Positions 54,464-62,799 are shown, numbered from the stretch's first letter. The stretch: 64,000 bases of DNA from Streptomyces sp. NBS 14/10 (GCF_002224125.1 NZ_NCSM01000018.1:124001-188000), one strand, 5' to 3'. Translations and numbers: made by a program. The notes: generated by a model not told the origin, from the letters alone.

Positions 54464-54489
54464 CCGATCGCTCCCCGTGGCCAAAAGGC

Positions 54490-54696
54490 CTACGCCGCGT
54501 CGCGCCGCCGCTCGTCCTCCCCCTCGCACGCGGAGTCCTCCGCGGACGCCGCGCTCGGCGAGGTGGACACCGGAGAAGTGGACACCGGCGGAGTGGACAC
54601 CGCGTTCGCCGCCGCGCAGGCCGCCAGCAGCTCCCTCATCGTCGGGGGCCGGTCATCGCGCCGGTCCGCCTCGGCAGCGGGCTCTTGGGACGGCAT
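54490..54696 (-). CDS. Small protein of 68 residues behind an iron-box-like site
   Basis: The start at ATG 54696 is well supported: GGAGG is placed five bases before it. The product reads TMRELLAACAAANAVSTPP in its first half, preceded by an acidic stretch, followed by repeats of VST(P/S)P and a charged tail. It has no signal, no membrane helix and one Cys. Codon use is like its neighbours. The palindrome at 54750 lies 54 bases upstream. No family recognised; the MRELLAAC region suggests a short amphipathic helix. Confidence 0.65.
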   Translation of the reverse strand: MPSQEPAAEADRRDDRPPTMRELLAACAAANAVSTPPVSTSPVSTSPSAASAEDSACEGEDERRRDAA

Positions 54697-54749
54697 GGAT
54701 GCCTCCTGAGGGTCCTCGGGCGGTCGAGCAGGCACAGCAGGCGGCCAAC

Positions 54750-54763
54750 TTAGGCACACCTAA
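54750..54763. promoter_or_regulatory. Iron-box-like palindrome (DmdR/IdeR type)
   Basis: TTAGGCACACCTAA matches 13 of 14 bases of the right-hand core TTAGGCTCACCTAA of the 19-base iron box that I know from Streptomyces siderophore genes (TTAGGTTAGGCTCACCTAA). The left-hand TTAGG repeat is replaced by GCCAAC. It is 54 bases before the 68-residue gene's ATG and 81 bases beyond the tsaE stop. Confidence 0.6.
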
Positions 54764-54843
54764 CCTGCCCTCCCTTCCCATGTGACCACGGGGGATGCCC
54801 CTCGCGCAACATTTTGCCGACGGCCTGTCGGAAACTCCGGACC

Positions 54844-55377
54844 TCAGCCCGCCAGCGACGCCAGGTCCTCACCGGCCCAGCGCGGCCCGACCCCAGTCAC
54901 CACCACACCCCGTACGTCCTCGTCCTCGGGCGCGGTCGCGGCGTCGTCCCCGACCGCCCGCTCGATGACGACGTGCAGCCGGTCCTCCGAAAGCCCCTCG
55001 ACCTTCCCCTCGCCCCACTCCACCGCGATCACCGAGTCCGGCAGCGATACGTCGAGGTCCAGGTCCTCCATGTCGTCCAGGCCGCCGCCCAGCCGGTAGG
55101 CGTCCACGTGCACCAGCGGCGGGCCGTCGCCCAGCGGCGGGTGGACGCGCGCGATCACGAACGTCGGCGAGGTGACCGCCCCGCGCACCCCGAGCCCTTC
55201 CCCCAGGCCGCGCGTCAGCGTCGTCTTGCCCGCGCCCAGCTCGCCGGTGAGCAGCACCAGATCGCCTGGGCGCAGCAGTTTGGCGAGCCTGCGCCCCAGG
55301 TCCCGCATCTGCTCGGGGGAGGTGACGGTGATGCGCTGGGCAGTGGCGTACGGGTCGTCGGCGTGCGGGTTGTCCAT
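54844..55377 (-). CDS. tsaE: tRNA threonylcarbamoyladenosine biosynthesis ATPase TsaE
   Basis: At 177 residues, the P-loop GELGAGKTTLTRGLGEG is at about 46-62. TSPTFVIARVHP, VHVDAYRLGG and VIAVEWGEG follow. The ATPase resets the TsaBD complex after each round. The C-terminus is somewhat extended. It is separated from the hydrolase gene upstream by 107 bases that include two 21-base GC-rich direct repeats (55438-55479), so coupling with alr-hydrolase is loose. Confidence 0.95.
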   Translation of the reverse strand: MDNPHADDPYATAQRITVTSPEQMRDLGRRLAKLLRPGDLVLLTGELGAGKTTLTRGLGEGLGVRGAVTSPTFVIARVHPPLGDGPPLVHVDAYRLGGGLDDMEDLDLDVSLPDSVIAVEWGEGKVEGLSEDRLHVVIERAVGDDAATAPEDEDVRGVVVTGVGPRWAGEDLASLAG

Positions 55378-55437
55378 ACCGGCCGATGTTACGGCTCGGA
55401 CCCGGGCCCTGACCGAAGTCGCCTACCCGGACACGGG

Positions 55438-55479
55438 GCGGCTGCCCGGGCGCCGCGGGCGGCTGCCCGGGCGCCGCGG
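55438..55479. repeat. Two 21-base direct repeats, GC-rich
   Basis: The unit begins GCGGCTGCCCGGG and ends CGCCGCGG; two exact copies lie head to tail (55438 and 55459). Each could fold on itself. It lies between the hydrolase stop and tsaE and could act as a weak terminator. Confidence 0.75.
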
Positions 55480-55484
55480 GGCGG

Positions 55485-56714
55485 TTACCCGCGCGCCGAG
55501 CGCCGTCGGCCGTTCCCGCTCCCGCCGGACGCGGCCCGCGGGGTGTCCGTACCGGCCGCCTGCGCCAGCAGGTCGATCAGATGTCCGTTCACCTCTTCGG
55601 GGTGCTCCAGCATCACCAGGTGTCCGCCCTCCTCGACGATCACCAGACTCGCGCCGGGCAGCACCTCCGCGATGGCCTCGCTGTGCTCCATCGGGGTGAT
55701 GAGGTCCTTGTCGCCCGCCAGCACCAGCACCGGCAGCTCGTCGAAGACCGGCAGCGCCTCCGCCTTGTCGTGCTCGACGAAGGCCGGGTAGAACTCCGCG
55801 ACCACATCGATGGGCGTCGCCTCGATCAGCCGCTCCGCGAATCGCGCGACGCCCGGGTCCACGTCCTTGGACCCGAACGAATAGCGCTTGATCACGCCCG
55901 CGAACAGATCGGCCGTGGCCCGCCGCCCCCGTTCGACCAGCTCCGCCTGCCAGCCCAGCGCCTTCAGCAGGCCCGGCAGCAGCCGCCGCACCGCGTTCAC
56001 CCCGACCACCGGCAGGCCGAAGCTGACCTCGCTCAGCTTGCCCGACGACGTACCCACGAAGGCCGCGCCGATCACCCGCTCCCGCACCAGCTCCGGGTAC
56101 TGCGCGGCCAGCGCCATCATCGTCATACCGCCCATGGAGTGCCCCACCAGCACCAGCGGCCCCTCGGGCGCGGCCGTGTCGATCACGGCCTTCAGATCGC
56201 GGCCGAGCTGGTCGATGGTGACCTGGACGCCGTCCATCTGGGCCCGGCCGCGCGCGGACCTGCCATGGCAGCGCTGATCCCAGAAGACGGCGCGGACCGC
56301 CCCGCGCAGCACCGCCCGCTGGAAGTGCCAGGAGTCCTGGGCCAGGCAGTAGCCATGGCTGAAAATCACCGTGACCGGGGCGGGGGTGCGCCGCCCGAAG
56401 AGCCGCTTACGGCGCGCCGGCGCCTGCGGCTGTATGTCCTCGACCTCATAGTGCAGTTCGGTGCCGTCGTCGGCGATCGCCGTACCGGGGGTGCCGCGCA
56501 GCGTGCCGAAAGGGCCCGCCGCGTCCAGCTCAAGACGCGCCTTGCGCCGTACCCCGCGGCCCACGGTCAGCCGCTCGAGCCCGACGCCCACGGCCGCGCC
56601 GGCCGCGACGACGCCGATCGCGACGCCCGCGAATCCCGCGCCACGCCGCCACCCCAGGGCCGTAGCCCCCGCCGCCACCCGTGCCGCCGTCTCTGCCGTG
56701 CTGTCGCCTTCCAT
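55485..56714 (-). CDS. Alpha/beta hydrolase, membrane-anchored
   Basis: At 409 residues this has an N-terminal membrane helix (FAGVAIGVVAAGAAVGVGLERL, about 29-50) followed by an alpha/beta hydrolase domain: VIFSHGYCLAQDSWHFQRAVL, VFWDQRCHGRS, nucleophile elbow GHSMGGMTMMALA, acid DLITPMEHS and final EGGHLVMLEHPE. The fold and order of the Ser-Asp-His triad are complete. It lies two bases behind alr in the transcript alr-hydrolase-tsaE, an order common in Streptomyces. The substrate is not known; relatives are called lipases or epoxide hydrolases. Confidence 0.92.
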   Translation of the reverse strand: MEGDSTAETAARVAAGATALGWRRGAGFAGVAIGVVAAGAAVGVGLERLTVGRGVRRKARLELDAAGPFGTLRGTPGTAIADDGTELHYEVEDIQPQAPARRKRLFGRRTPAPVTVIFSHGYCLAQDSWHFQRAVLRGAVRAVFWDQRCHGRSARGRAQMDGVQVTIDQLGRDLKAVIDTAAPEGPLVLVGHSMGGMTMMALAAQYPELVRERVIGAAFVGTSSGKLSEVSFGLPVVGVNAVRRLLPGLLKALGWQAELVERGRRATADLFAGVIKRYSFGSKDVDPGVARFAERLIEATPIDVVAEFYPAFVEHDKAEALPVFDELPVLVLAGDKDLITPMEHSEAIAEVLPGASLVIVEEGGHLVMLEHPEEVNGHLIDLLAQAAGTDTPRAASGGSGNGRRRSARG

Positions 56715-56716
56715 GG

Positions 56717-57871
56717 TCAGTTCCCTGTGCCCTCAGCCCGACCGACATAAACGCGCGGCACACGCGCCGAGATCCGGGTGACGATCTCGTACGCGATCGA
56801 GCCGACCGCCCGCGCCCAGTCCTCCGCGGTCGGCTCGCCCCGGTCACCGGGCCCGAACAGCACCGCCTCGTCCCCCGGCGCCGCGGTGTCCCCGCCGAGG
56901 TCCACCACGAACTGGTCCATCGCCACCGTGCCCGCGACCGTCCGCCACTTTCCCGCGACCAGGACCGGACCGGTCCCCGAGGCGTGCCGCGGGATCCCGT
57001 CCGCGTAGCCCACCGGCACCAGCGCGAGCGTGGTCGGTCCAGGGGTGATGTAGCGGTGCCCGTACGACACGCCGTGTCCGCCCGGCACCCGCTTCACCGA
57101 GGCCAGCGAGGCGACCAGCGTCATCACCGGCCGCAGCCCGAAGTCGCCCGGATGGCCGACCTCGGGGCTCGGCGAGATCCCGTACATCGCGATCCCCGTC
57201 CGTACGAGGTCGAAATGCGACTCGGGCAGGGTCAGCGTCGCCGGCGAGTTGGCGATATGCCGCACCTCCGGGCGCAGCCCCGCCTGCTCCGCCTGTGCCA
57301 GCAGCGTCCGGAACGCCTCCAGCTGCGCGGCGATCGAGGGGTGCCCCGGCTCGTCCGCGCAGGCGAAGTGCGACCACACGCCGGTCACCGTGACCGTGCC
57401 CGCCGCCTCGGCGGCGCGCGCGGCGGCGACGAGTTCCGGCCAGTCCTCGGGCGGGCAGCCGTTGCGGCCGAGCCCGGTGTCCGCCTTCAGCTGGACGCGC
57501 GCGGTACGGCCGCACGCCCGGGCCGCGGCCACGGCCTCCCGCAGCGCCCACATCCCGCTCAGCGACACGTCGACATCCGCCTCGATCGCCTCGCGCCACG
57601 GACCGCCCGGCGTCCACAGCCAGCACAGCAACCGGCCCGTGTCGCCCGCGGCGCGCAGCGCCAGCGCCTCCTCGGGCGTGGCCGTGCCCAGCCAGCTCGC
57701 ACCCGCCTCGCGCGCGGCGCGCGCGCACGGCACCGCGCCGTGGCCGTAGGCGTCCGACTTGACCACGGCCATCAGCTCGGCCCCGGGCGCCGCGGCGCGC
57801 AGCGCGCGCACATTGGCCCGCAGGGCGGCCAGGTCGACCACGGCACGGGCACGCATCGGTGTCTCGTTCAT
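56717..57871 (-). CDS. alr: Alanine racemase
   Basis: At 384 residues, the PLP lysine is K38 in VVKSDAYGHG and the catalytic Tyr is in GVSYGHRYITPGPTTLALVPVGYADG. The C-terminal domain RTVAGTVAMDQFVVDLGGD is normal. It makes D-alanine for peptidoglycan. It begins 66 bases from the divergent nnr gene and ends two bases before the hydrolase. The start at 57871 has MNETP; ATG codons a few residues further are also possible. Confidence 0.96.
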   Translation of the reverse strand: MNETPMRARAVVDLAALRANVRALRAAAPGAELMAVVKSDAYGHGAVPCARAAREAGASWLGTATPEEALALRAAGDTGRLLCWLWTPGGPWREAIEADVDVSLSGMWALREAVAAARACGRTARVQLKADTGLGRNGCPPEDWPELVAAARAAEAAGTVTVTGVWSHFACADEPGHPSIAAQLEAFRTLLAQAEQAGLRPEVRHIANSPATLTLPESHFDLVRTGIAMYGISPSPEVGHPGDFGLRPVMTLVASLASVKRVPGGHGVSYGHRYITPGPTTLALVPVGYADGIPRHASGTGPVLVAGKWRTVAGTVAMDQFVVDLGGDTAAPGDEAVLFGPGDRGEPTAEDWARAVGSIAYEIVTRISARVPRVYVGRAEGTGN

Positions 57872-57936
57872 CAGCGCCAGTCTCTCAGGCCCGCGGCACC
57901 CAGCGGGTGTGGGCAGGGTCCGGGAAACTGGTCGCC

Positions 57937-59385
57937 ATGAGGATTGCCTACAGCGTCGAGACCGTACGGGCCGCGGAGCGGGACTTGATGGCGCGGCTGC
58001 CCCAAGGAGCGCTCATGCAGCGCGCGGCCGCGGGCCTGGCAGCCGCCTGCGCGGGGCTGCTGGGCCGCGTCTACGGGGCCCGGGTGGCCCTCCTGATCGG
58101 CAGCGGCGACAACGGCGGCGACGCCCTGTACGCCGGGGCCCGGCTCGCCCGCCGCGGGGCCGGGGTGACGGCCGTACTGCTGGCGCCGGACCGCGCGCAT
58201 GCGGGCGGACTGCGCGCGCTGCGCGCGGCGGCCGGCCGCGCGCTCCCCGCGAACGCCCCCTCCGCCGAGGCAGCCCTGACCCAGGCAGACCTGGTCCTGG
58301 ACGGAATCGTAGGCATCGGCGGCAAGGGCGGTCTGCGCCCCGACGCCGAGCGCCTGACCCGGGCCGTACGCGGCACCGTGGTCGCAGTCGACCTGCCCAG
58401 CGGCGTGGACGCCGATACCGGCGAGGTACGCGGCCCCGCCGTACGCGCCGACGCGACCGTCACCTTCGGCACCTACAAGCCCGGCCTGCTCATCGACCCC
58501 GCCCATGAACACGCGGGCGCGCTGCGCCTGATCGACATCGGCCTGGCCCCCCATCTGCCGCCCGTCCCCGACGCCGAGGCCCTGCAACACGGCGACATCG
58601 CGGCCCTCCTCCCCCGCCCCGACGCGGAGAGCGACAAGTACCGCCGCGGCGTTGTCGGCGTCGTGGCCGGCTCGGCCCGCTACCCGGGCGCCGCCGTCCT
58701 CGCCGTCGCGGGCGCCCTGCGCGGCGGAGCGGGCGCGGTCCGCTACGTCGGCCCGGCGGCCGAGGCGGTCATCGCCCGCTTCCCCGAAACCCTCGTCCAC
58801 TCCGGCCCGCCCCACAAGGCGGGCCGCGTCCAGGCGTGGGTGGTCGGCCCCGGCCTCGGCGACGACGCGGCCGCCCGCCAGTCCCTGGCCGACGTCCTCG
58901 CCTCCAACGTCCCCGTCCTCGTCGACGCCGACGGCCTCCGCCTCCTCCCGCCCGGCGACCTGCGCTCCCGCGACGCCGCCACGATCCTCACCCCGCACGC
59001 CGGGGAGGCCGCGGCGCTGCTCGGCGTCCCGCGCGAGGAGGTCGAGCAGACCCGCCTGGCCTCCGTACGCGCCCTCGCCGAGCGCTACGGCGCGACGGTC
59101 CTCCTCAAGGGCTCCACCACGCTCGTCTGCTCCGGCCCCGGCCCCGTACGCGTCAACCCCACCGGCACCGGCTGGCTCGCCACGGCGGGCAGCGGCGACG
59201 TCCTCTCCGGCCTCACCGGCTCCCTCCTCGCCACCGGCCTCACCCCCCACGACGCCGCCTCCACCGGCGCCTACCTCCACGGCCTGGCCGCCCGCCACGC
59301 CACGGGCCCCAGCGGCGCGCCCATCGCCGCGTACGACGTGGCGACGGCGCTGCCGGAGGTCTGGCGGGACGTGCTGCTGGGCTGA
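57937..59385 (+). CDS. nnr: Bifunctional NAD(P)H-hydrate epimerase/ADP-dependent dehydratase
   Basis: This 482-residue fused repair enzyme has an N-terminal YjeF_N epimerase domain (MRIAYSVETVRAAERDLMARLPQGALMQRAAAGLA; GSGDNGGDALYAGA; VVAVDLPSGVDADTG) and a C-terminal dehydratase (KYRRGVVGVVAGSARYPGAAVL; AWVVGPGLG; ILTPHAGEAAALLG; NPTGTGWLATAGSGDVLSGLTG). It turns damaged NAD(P)H hydrates back to NAD(P)H. The start is ATG 57937 rather than frames extending into alr's promoter. It is divergent from alr, the usual neighbour in actinobacteria. Confidence 0.96.
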   Translation: MRIAYSVETVRAAERDLMARLPQGALMQRAAAGLAAACAGLLGRVYGARVALLIGSGDNGGDALYAGARLARRGAGVTAVLLAPDRAHAGGLRALRAAAGRALPANAPSAEAALTQADLVLDGIVGIGGKGGLRPDAERLTRAVRGTVVAVDLPSGVDADTGEVRGPAVRADATVTFGTYKPGLLIDPAHEHAGALRLIDIGLAPHLPPVPDAEALQHGDIAALLPRPDAESDKYRRGVVGVVAGSARYPGAAVLAVAGALRGGAGAVRYVGPAAEAVIARFPETLVHSGPPHKAGRVQAWVVGPGLGDDAAARQSLADVLASNVPVLVDADGLRLLPPGDLRSRDAATILTPHAGEAAALLGVPREEVEQTRLASVRALAERYGATVLLKGSTTLVCSGPGPVRVNPTGTGWLATAGSGDVLSGLTGSLLATGLTPHDAASTGAYLHGLAARHATGPSGAPIAAYDVATALPEVWRDVLLG

Positions 59386-59470
59386 GCGGGGTCTCTGCGG
59401 GTGCGGGTTCGTGGTGGGTGCGCCTGGAGTTCGTGGGTGGTGCGGGGGCGGGGCCTCCGGGGCTGTCACC

Positions 59471-59553
59471 CTGGACCGCATATTTACGGCGCCGACACTC
59501 GGAAGCGTGGGGCGGGCCGGAACTTGGCGCCACAAATATGCGTAAGCGTCCAG
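59471..59553. terminator. Long imperfect inverted repeat between convergent genes
   Basis: Arms of 16 bases (59478-59493 and 59526-59541) match at 14 positions with an AT-rich centre (GCATATTTACGGCGCC on the left). Outer arms CTGGAC and GTCCAG extend the stem. The 32-base loop is GC-rich. It fills most of the 210-base gap after nnr. A terminator is the simple reading, but no T-run follows. Confidence 0.5.
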
Positions 59554-59595
59554 GGCACCACCCCTGCACCCCCACCCCCTCCCGCCGTCTCGCGG

Positions 59596-60159
59596 CTACC
59601 CGCCAGCCCTCAGATCGAGAACCATCACGTCATGGAGGTCGGCACCGTCCCACGGGTGGGCCTCCCCCACCTTGCGGTACCCCCACGACCGGTACGCGGC
59701 CTGCGCGGCCTCGGCGTCCGGCCGCGCGTTGAGCAATACGCGTTCTGTGCTGGTGTCGGCCAGAACCGCCTCGTGCAGTCGGCGGGCCACGCCCAGGCGG
59801 CGCCAGGCGGCGCGTACGGCGAGTTCCATGAGCCCGAACGTCCGGCGGCCGTCCTCGCGACGCAGCTCATCGCTCACTGGCATGGTGAGCCTGTCCCACC
59901 AGCCGGTGCTCGGGCTGAGCGGGTAGCCGTAGGCGATGCCGACGGGCTCGCCGTCGGCCGTACGGGCGAGGGCTCCCCGGAAGGTCGCCTTGCGGACCTG
60001 CGAGCGGAACCGCCGGAAGTTCGCATCGACCGATTCCGGAGTCTCCGCGTATGGCTCCTCCGCGAAGACCTCGGCGTAGACAAACCTGAACTCCGCTTCT
60101 GTCTGCGCGGCAGCCGAGCCGTCCATGTACTCGACAGCAATCGTTTCCGACACGGTCAT
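59596..60159 (-). CDS. GNAT family N-acetyltransferase
   Basis: At 187 residues, the acetyl-CoA motif is AWRRLGVARRLHEAVL (about 118-133), followed by RVLLNARPDAEAAQAAYRSWGYRKVGEAHPW. The N-terminal half (EFRFVYAEVFAEEPYAETPESVDANFRRF) is like acetyltransferases annotated for small molecules. The ATG overlaps the stop of the XRE gene (60156) by four bases, so the two are one unit. Substrate unknown. Confidence 0.9.
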   Translation of the reverse strand: MTVSETIAVEYMDGSAAAQTEAEFRFVYAEVFAEEPYAETPESVDANFRRFRSQVRKATFRGALARTADGEPVGIAYGYPLSPSTGWWDRLTMPVSDELRREDGRRTFGLMELAVRAAWRRLGVARRLHEAVLADTSTERVLLNARPDAEAAQAAYRSWGYRKVGEAHPWDGADLHDVMVLDLRAGG

Positions 60160-61433
60160 GAGCAGTCTCCTTGTATTGCCTCGCGGATGCGAGCGGACAT
60201 GTCACGCATCACGGCCGTGTCAATGGCCGTGGCGGTCACGCAGAAGGCGTCCATTCGCTGGGTCAGGCGATCGGATTTGATCTCCCCATAGACATCCAGC
60301 ACCCCACCCATCTCCGCGCACGCCTCCTCGACCTCCCCCGCGTCGAGGAGCGTGCATGCAAGCTTCGACCGATACCAAGCCGTGTTGCGGGCATAGCCGC
60401 CGGCCAGGCCATCGACAGCAGCGCGCAGAAACGGCACGGCGCGCCGAGGTTCGCCAGCCCTCACGTACATATCCGCTGTTGCGTAGTCGATCTCGATCGG
60501 ACCGGCGAACCGGGCCCATTGCGGTACGTCGGCGTCCATGTCTGTTCGGCTCTGATACGAGAGCGCGCGGCTGAGTGCTCGGCGGGCCGCGACCGTGTTA
60601 CCGGTATGCGTCGCTACGTTGGCCTCGCGAAGAGCGATCACAAAGTGCACGGTCGGTCCCGCACCACTTCTGTTGGCCACTCCATAAGCGAACTCGACCG
60701 CTGATGCGGCCTCCCACAATCGATCCGCCTTGATATCCATCAGGACCAGCGTCTCCAGCGCCGAAAGCTGCAAGAGGCCGTCACCAATAAGTTGGGCGGC
60801 GGTCAGCGCCTCCATGGCGGCAGTACGCGCCTGGTCAATGGGTCCGCTGTCATAGCCGTACCAAGCTTGATTGCTGTGCAGTTCGGAAAGCATGGCCTGA
60901 AGGTCACGGCCTACTCGGCTCGTGTAGATGCCGCGACTCAGTACCTGCGCGATCTCCTGCCCTAACTGCCCGGCATGCGCGCTCGCGGGAATTCCCCCCG
61001 ACTGGTGGTCGACCGTGTACAGGTCGTGCAGCCGGGCGCGAAGCGCCGCCACCTCGCTGGCACCGACACGCGAACCGTGCTGCTCAGGGAGCACCGTCGC
61101 GGCGGCAATCGCCCCCGAACCTGTAACGAACGCCCGACGCTTCACCTCTCCATCGTCGCCGATCTTCTCGACGGTCGAATAACGATGCGAAGGAACCTCG
61201 AATCCCATCTCGGCAAGCGGAAGACCGAACATCGCTTCCAGGACGGCCTGCTGGCCCGGGTGCGGTAACGGCGGAGGGGACTCGCTCTCCCATCTCCGGA
61301 GCTGGCGGACGCTCATCGAGGCGCGGATACAAAGCCGGGCGGCCTCGCGGGCGAAGGCCGCAACAAAACTCGCCTGCGTGTATCCCGCCGCCTTGCGCAA
61401 CCCCGCAAGCCTGCTGACCCTGCTGTCCGACAT
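60156..61433 (-). CDS. XRE-type regulator with helical repeat (TPR-like) domain
   Basis: At 425 residues, start ATG 61433 is behind GGGGAGAGG. The N-terminal HTH (about 5-70) begins SRLAGLRKAAGYTQASFVAAFAREAARLCIRASMSVRQLRRWE. The remaining 330 residues are alpha-helical with TPR-like pairs (ARTAAMEALTAAQLIGDGLLQLSALETLVLM; AVEFAYGVANRS; RRALSRALSYQSR; AVPFLRAAVDGLAGGYARNTAWYRSKLACTLLDAGEVEEACAEM). Such actinobacterial regulators often control a nearby GNAT or small gene. Its GC content is slightly lower than its neighbours. Coupled with the GNAT gene. Confidence 0.88.
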   Translation of the reverse strand: MSDSRVSRLAGLRKAAGYTQASFVAAFAREAARLCIRASMSVRQLRRWESESPPPLPHPGQQAVLEAMFGLPLAEMGFEVPSHRYSTVEKIGDDGEVKRRAFVTGSGAIAAATVLPEQHGSRVGASEVAALRARLHDLYTVDHQSGGIPASAHAGQLGQEIAQVLSRGIYTSRVGRDLQAMLSELHSNQAWYGYDSGPIDQARTAAMEALTAAQLIGDGLLQLSALETLVLMDIKADRLWEAASAVEFAYGVANRSGAGPTVHFVIALREANVATHTGNTVAARRALSRALSYQSRTDMDADVPQWARFAGPIEIDYATADMYVRAGEPRRAVPFLRAAVDGLAGGYARNTAWYRSKLACTLLDAGEVEEACAEMGGVLDVYGEIKSDRLTQRMDAFCVTATAIDTAVMRDMSARIREAIQGDCS

Positions 61434-61633
61434 CGATCCTCTCCCCACGCGCACGACCGCGCACTCAGCGTAGCGATGCGGCCGATGTGCCGTCAGGAGA
61501 AAACGTCCGCCCAAACGTCCGGCCGGGAACGGCTCATAACTCCCGTCGAGGCACTGCACTGGTGGCCAGTGCGCAAGACCCCCGCGACGTTGTGCGACGT
61601 CCGGGGGCGTGGCCCACCAGCTGACAGGAGCTG

Positions 61634-61744
61634 ATGAACATGAACCACCCTACGACCCGTGCCATCGAACGAATGAGAGCTGTTTGCGCCGCCCGTACGC
61701 CCCGACGGCACCGTGCTGTGGAGGCCGCCGCATGGACGCGATGA
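61634..61744 (+). CDS. Small ORF of 36 residues, coupled to the next gene
   Basis: ATG 61634 follows AGGAG with a short spacer. The product begins MNMNHPTTRAIERMR, is Arg/Ala-rich and contains a cysteine at about 18. The reading frame overlaps the next gene's start by 13 bases. Similar short leader-like ORFs lie before homologues of the 99-residue gene in Streptomyces, to my recollection, but the product could be only a translational coupler. Too short for a function call. Confidence 0.4.
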   Translation: MNMNHPTTRAIERMRAVCAARTPRRHRAVEAAAWTR

Positions 61745-62031
61745 CCAGCCTTCGCCTGTTGCCGTGGTCCGACCCTGAGGGCAGGCCCTGCTACCTGTCC
61801 TCGGACAACGGCAACAGTCTCCTGAACCGACGAGCGGACCAGATCGAGGCACTGCAACTGTCCATGGGGGCGGAACTCCTCGGCCATGCCCACGCGCTGC
61901 TGGACGACCGCAAGGCGAATGCCGCAGAGCTCCGCTTCCTCGCGCAGCGGCTGTGCGAGGCGCTGCGCGACGCACTACGGGTGGCGGAGAGCAGGGGGAG
62001 GCGCCTGCCCGACACCGGTGAAACCTCATGA
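61732..62031 (+). CDS. Small conserved actinomycete protein (99 residues), uncharacterised
   Basis: ATG 61732 follows GAGG. The product begins MTSLRLLPWSDPEGRPCYLSSDNGNSLLNRRADQIEALQ and continues as an alpha-helix to a tail ESRGRRLPDTG. It has the character of small proteins that lie divergent to XRE-type regulators in Streptomyces, with no recognised domain. It is divergent to the XRE-TPR gene across a 200-base non-coding gap; that regulator is the likely controller. Confidence 0.7.
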   Translation: MDAMTSLRLLPWSDPEGRPCYLSSDNGNSLLNRRADQIEALQLSMGAELLGHAHALLDDRKANAAELRFLAQRLCEALRDALRVAESRGRRLPDTGETS

Positions 62032-62079
62032 CCGCCGAGCGCGCCCGTGATGCGGACGGCATTGATCAGCAGGCGCGCC

Positions 62080-62253
62080 TCAACCGACTTTCTCGGCGAT
62101 GGCCATGAGGTCGGGGTGCAACCGGCTCTTGGCGTCGAAGAGTTCTACGCCGAGAAGCCGTCCCTGTGCGTCGAAATCGAGCACCGCGGATTCGTCCTCG
62201 GTGAGTTCCTGACGGACGGCTTCGCCTGGGCCGATCTCCTCGTGAGCCTGCCT
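62080..62253 (-). pseudogene. DUF2283 remnant, N-terminally truncated
   Basis: Read on the minus strand the frame encodes EEIGPGEAVRQELTEDES and then VLDFDAQGRLLGVELFDAK, ending KVG. This is the clear core and C-terminus of a DUF2283 protein. The family's first 20 or so residues (the YDP-type start) are missing: the frame is closed by TAA at 62254 and there is no ATG, only a GTG at 62184 inside the domain. The gene therefore looks truncated at its 5' end, close to the stop of the 167-residue gene. The plus-strand frame here is a shadow. Confidence 0.6.
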
Positions 62254-62264
62254 TTACCGAAAGG

Positions 62265-62768
62265 CTAGCCGTCCAATGTCGAGTTGCGGCCGTACCTCAG
62301 CTCTCGACCGTCGAGCGTGACGTCGGCCCCTGTCGGCAGCGCTGGAGGAACCAGTTCCGGCAAGGCAAGGCCATCCCAGTCGACGCCCACCTCGATGGCC
62401 TCGGGGGATTCCGACGCGATCTCGTACATCTCCTGGGGGAGCACCTCCCAGACGGCGTCCTCGTCCATCCCGTCGTACGGCCCACCGGGCTCCGGTACGC
62501 CACCGCTGGTTCGCCCGTCCTCGGCGGACCGCATCGGCGTCAGCCCGGGGACCTTCACCGTCAGGAACGGGTCGAGCTCCCTTTCGACCAGCAGCTCGCC
62601 ATGGCGATAAACCCTGATCACGAACGTATGGCCGGCCGCCCACGAACCCGTGCGCACGTAGTACGCGACGGAGGCGTCGAGCTCTTCGAGGTTGTTGGAC
62701 ACCTCAAGGTGTTCCCAACCGCCGCCGCCCTGCCAGCAGGAGCCCTCGAACATGTAGAAGCTGTACAC
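62265..62768 (-). CDS. Uncharacterised 167-residue protein
   Basis: The start MYSFYMFEGSCWQGGGGWEHLEVSNNLEELDASVAYYVRTGSW is rich in aromatic residues. The middle, FVIRVYRHGELLVERELDP, alternates in a beta-like pattern, and the end is acidic with Pro/Gly (PEPGGPYDGMDEDAVWEVLPQEMYEI). The composition suggests a small soluble beta-protein. No signal or membrane segment. It ends just before the DUF2283 remnant, on the same strand. I do not recognise the family. Confidence 0.65.
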   Translation of the reverse strand: MYSFYMFEGSCWQGGGGWEHLEVSNNLEELDASVAYYVRTGSWAAGHTFVIRVYRHGELLVERELDPFLTVKVPGLTPMRSAEDGRTSGGVPEPGGPYDGMDEDAVWEVLPQEMYEIASESPEAIEVGVDWDGLALPELVPPALPTGADVTLDGRELRYGRNSTLDG

Positions 62769-62799
62769 ATCCGCAGACGTTACCGCTGGACCGTCACAC

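Noticed and set aside
62028..62108. Plus-strand 26-codon frame overlapping the stop of the 99-residue gene
   Set aside because: The ATGA overlap is tempting, but it is short, has no motif and runs antisense into the DUF2283 remnant.
62047..62268. Plus-strand 73-residue frame at the DUF2283 remnant
   Set aside because: The minus strand encodes a recognisable DUF2283 core, so the plus frame is a shadow.
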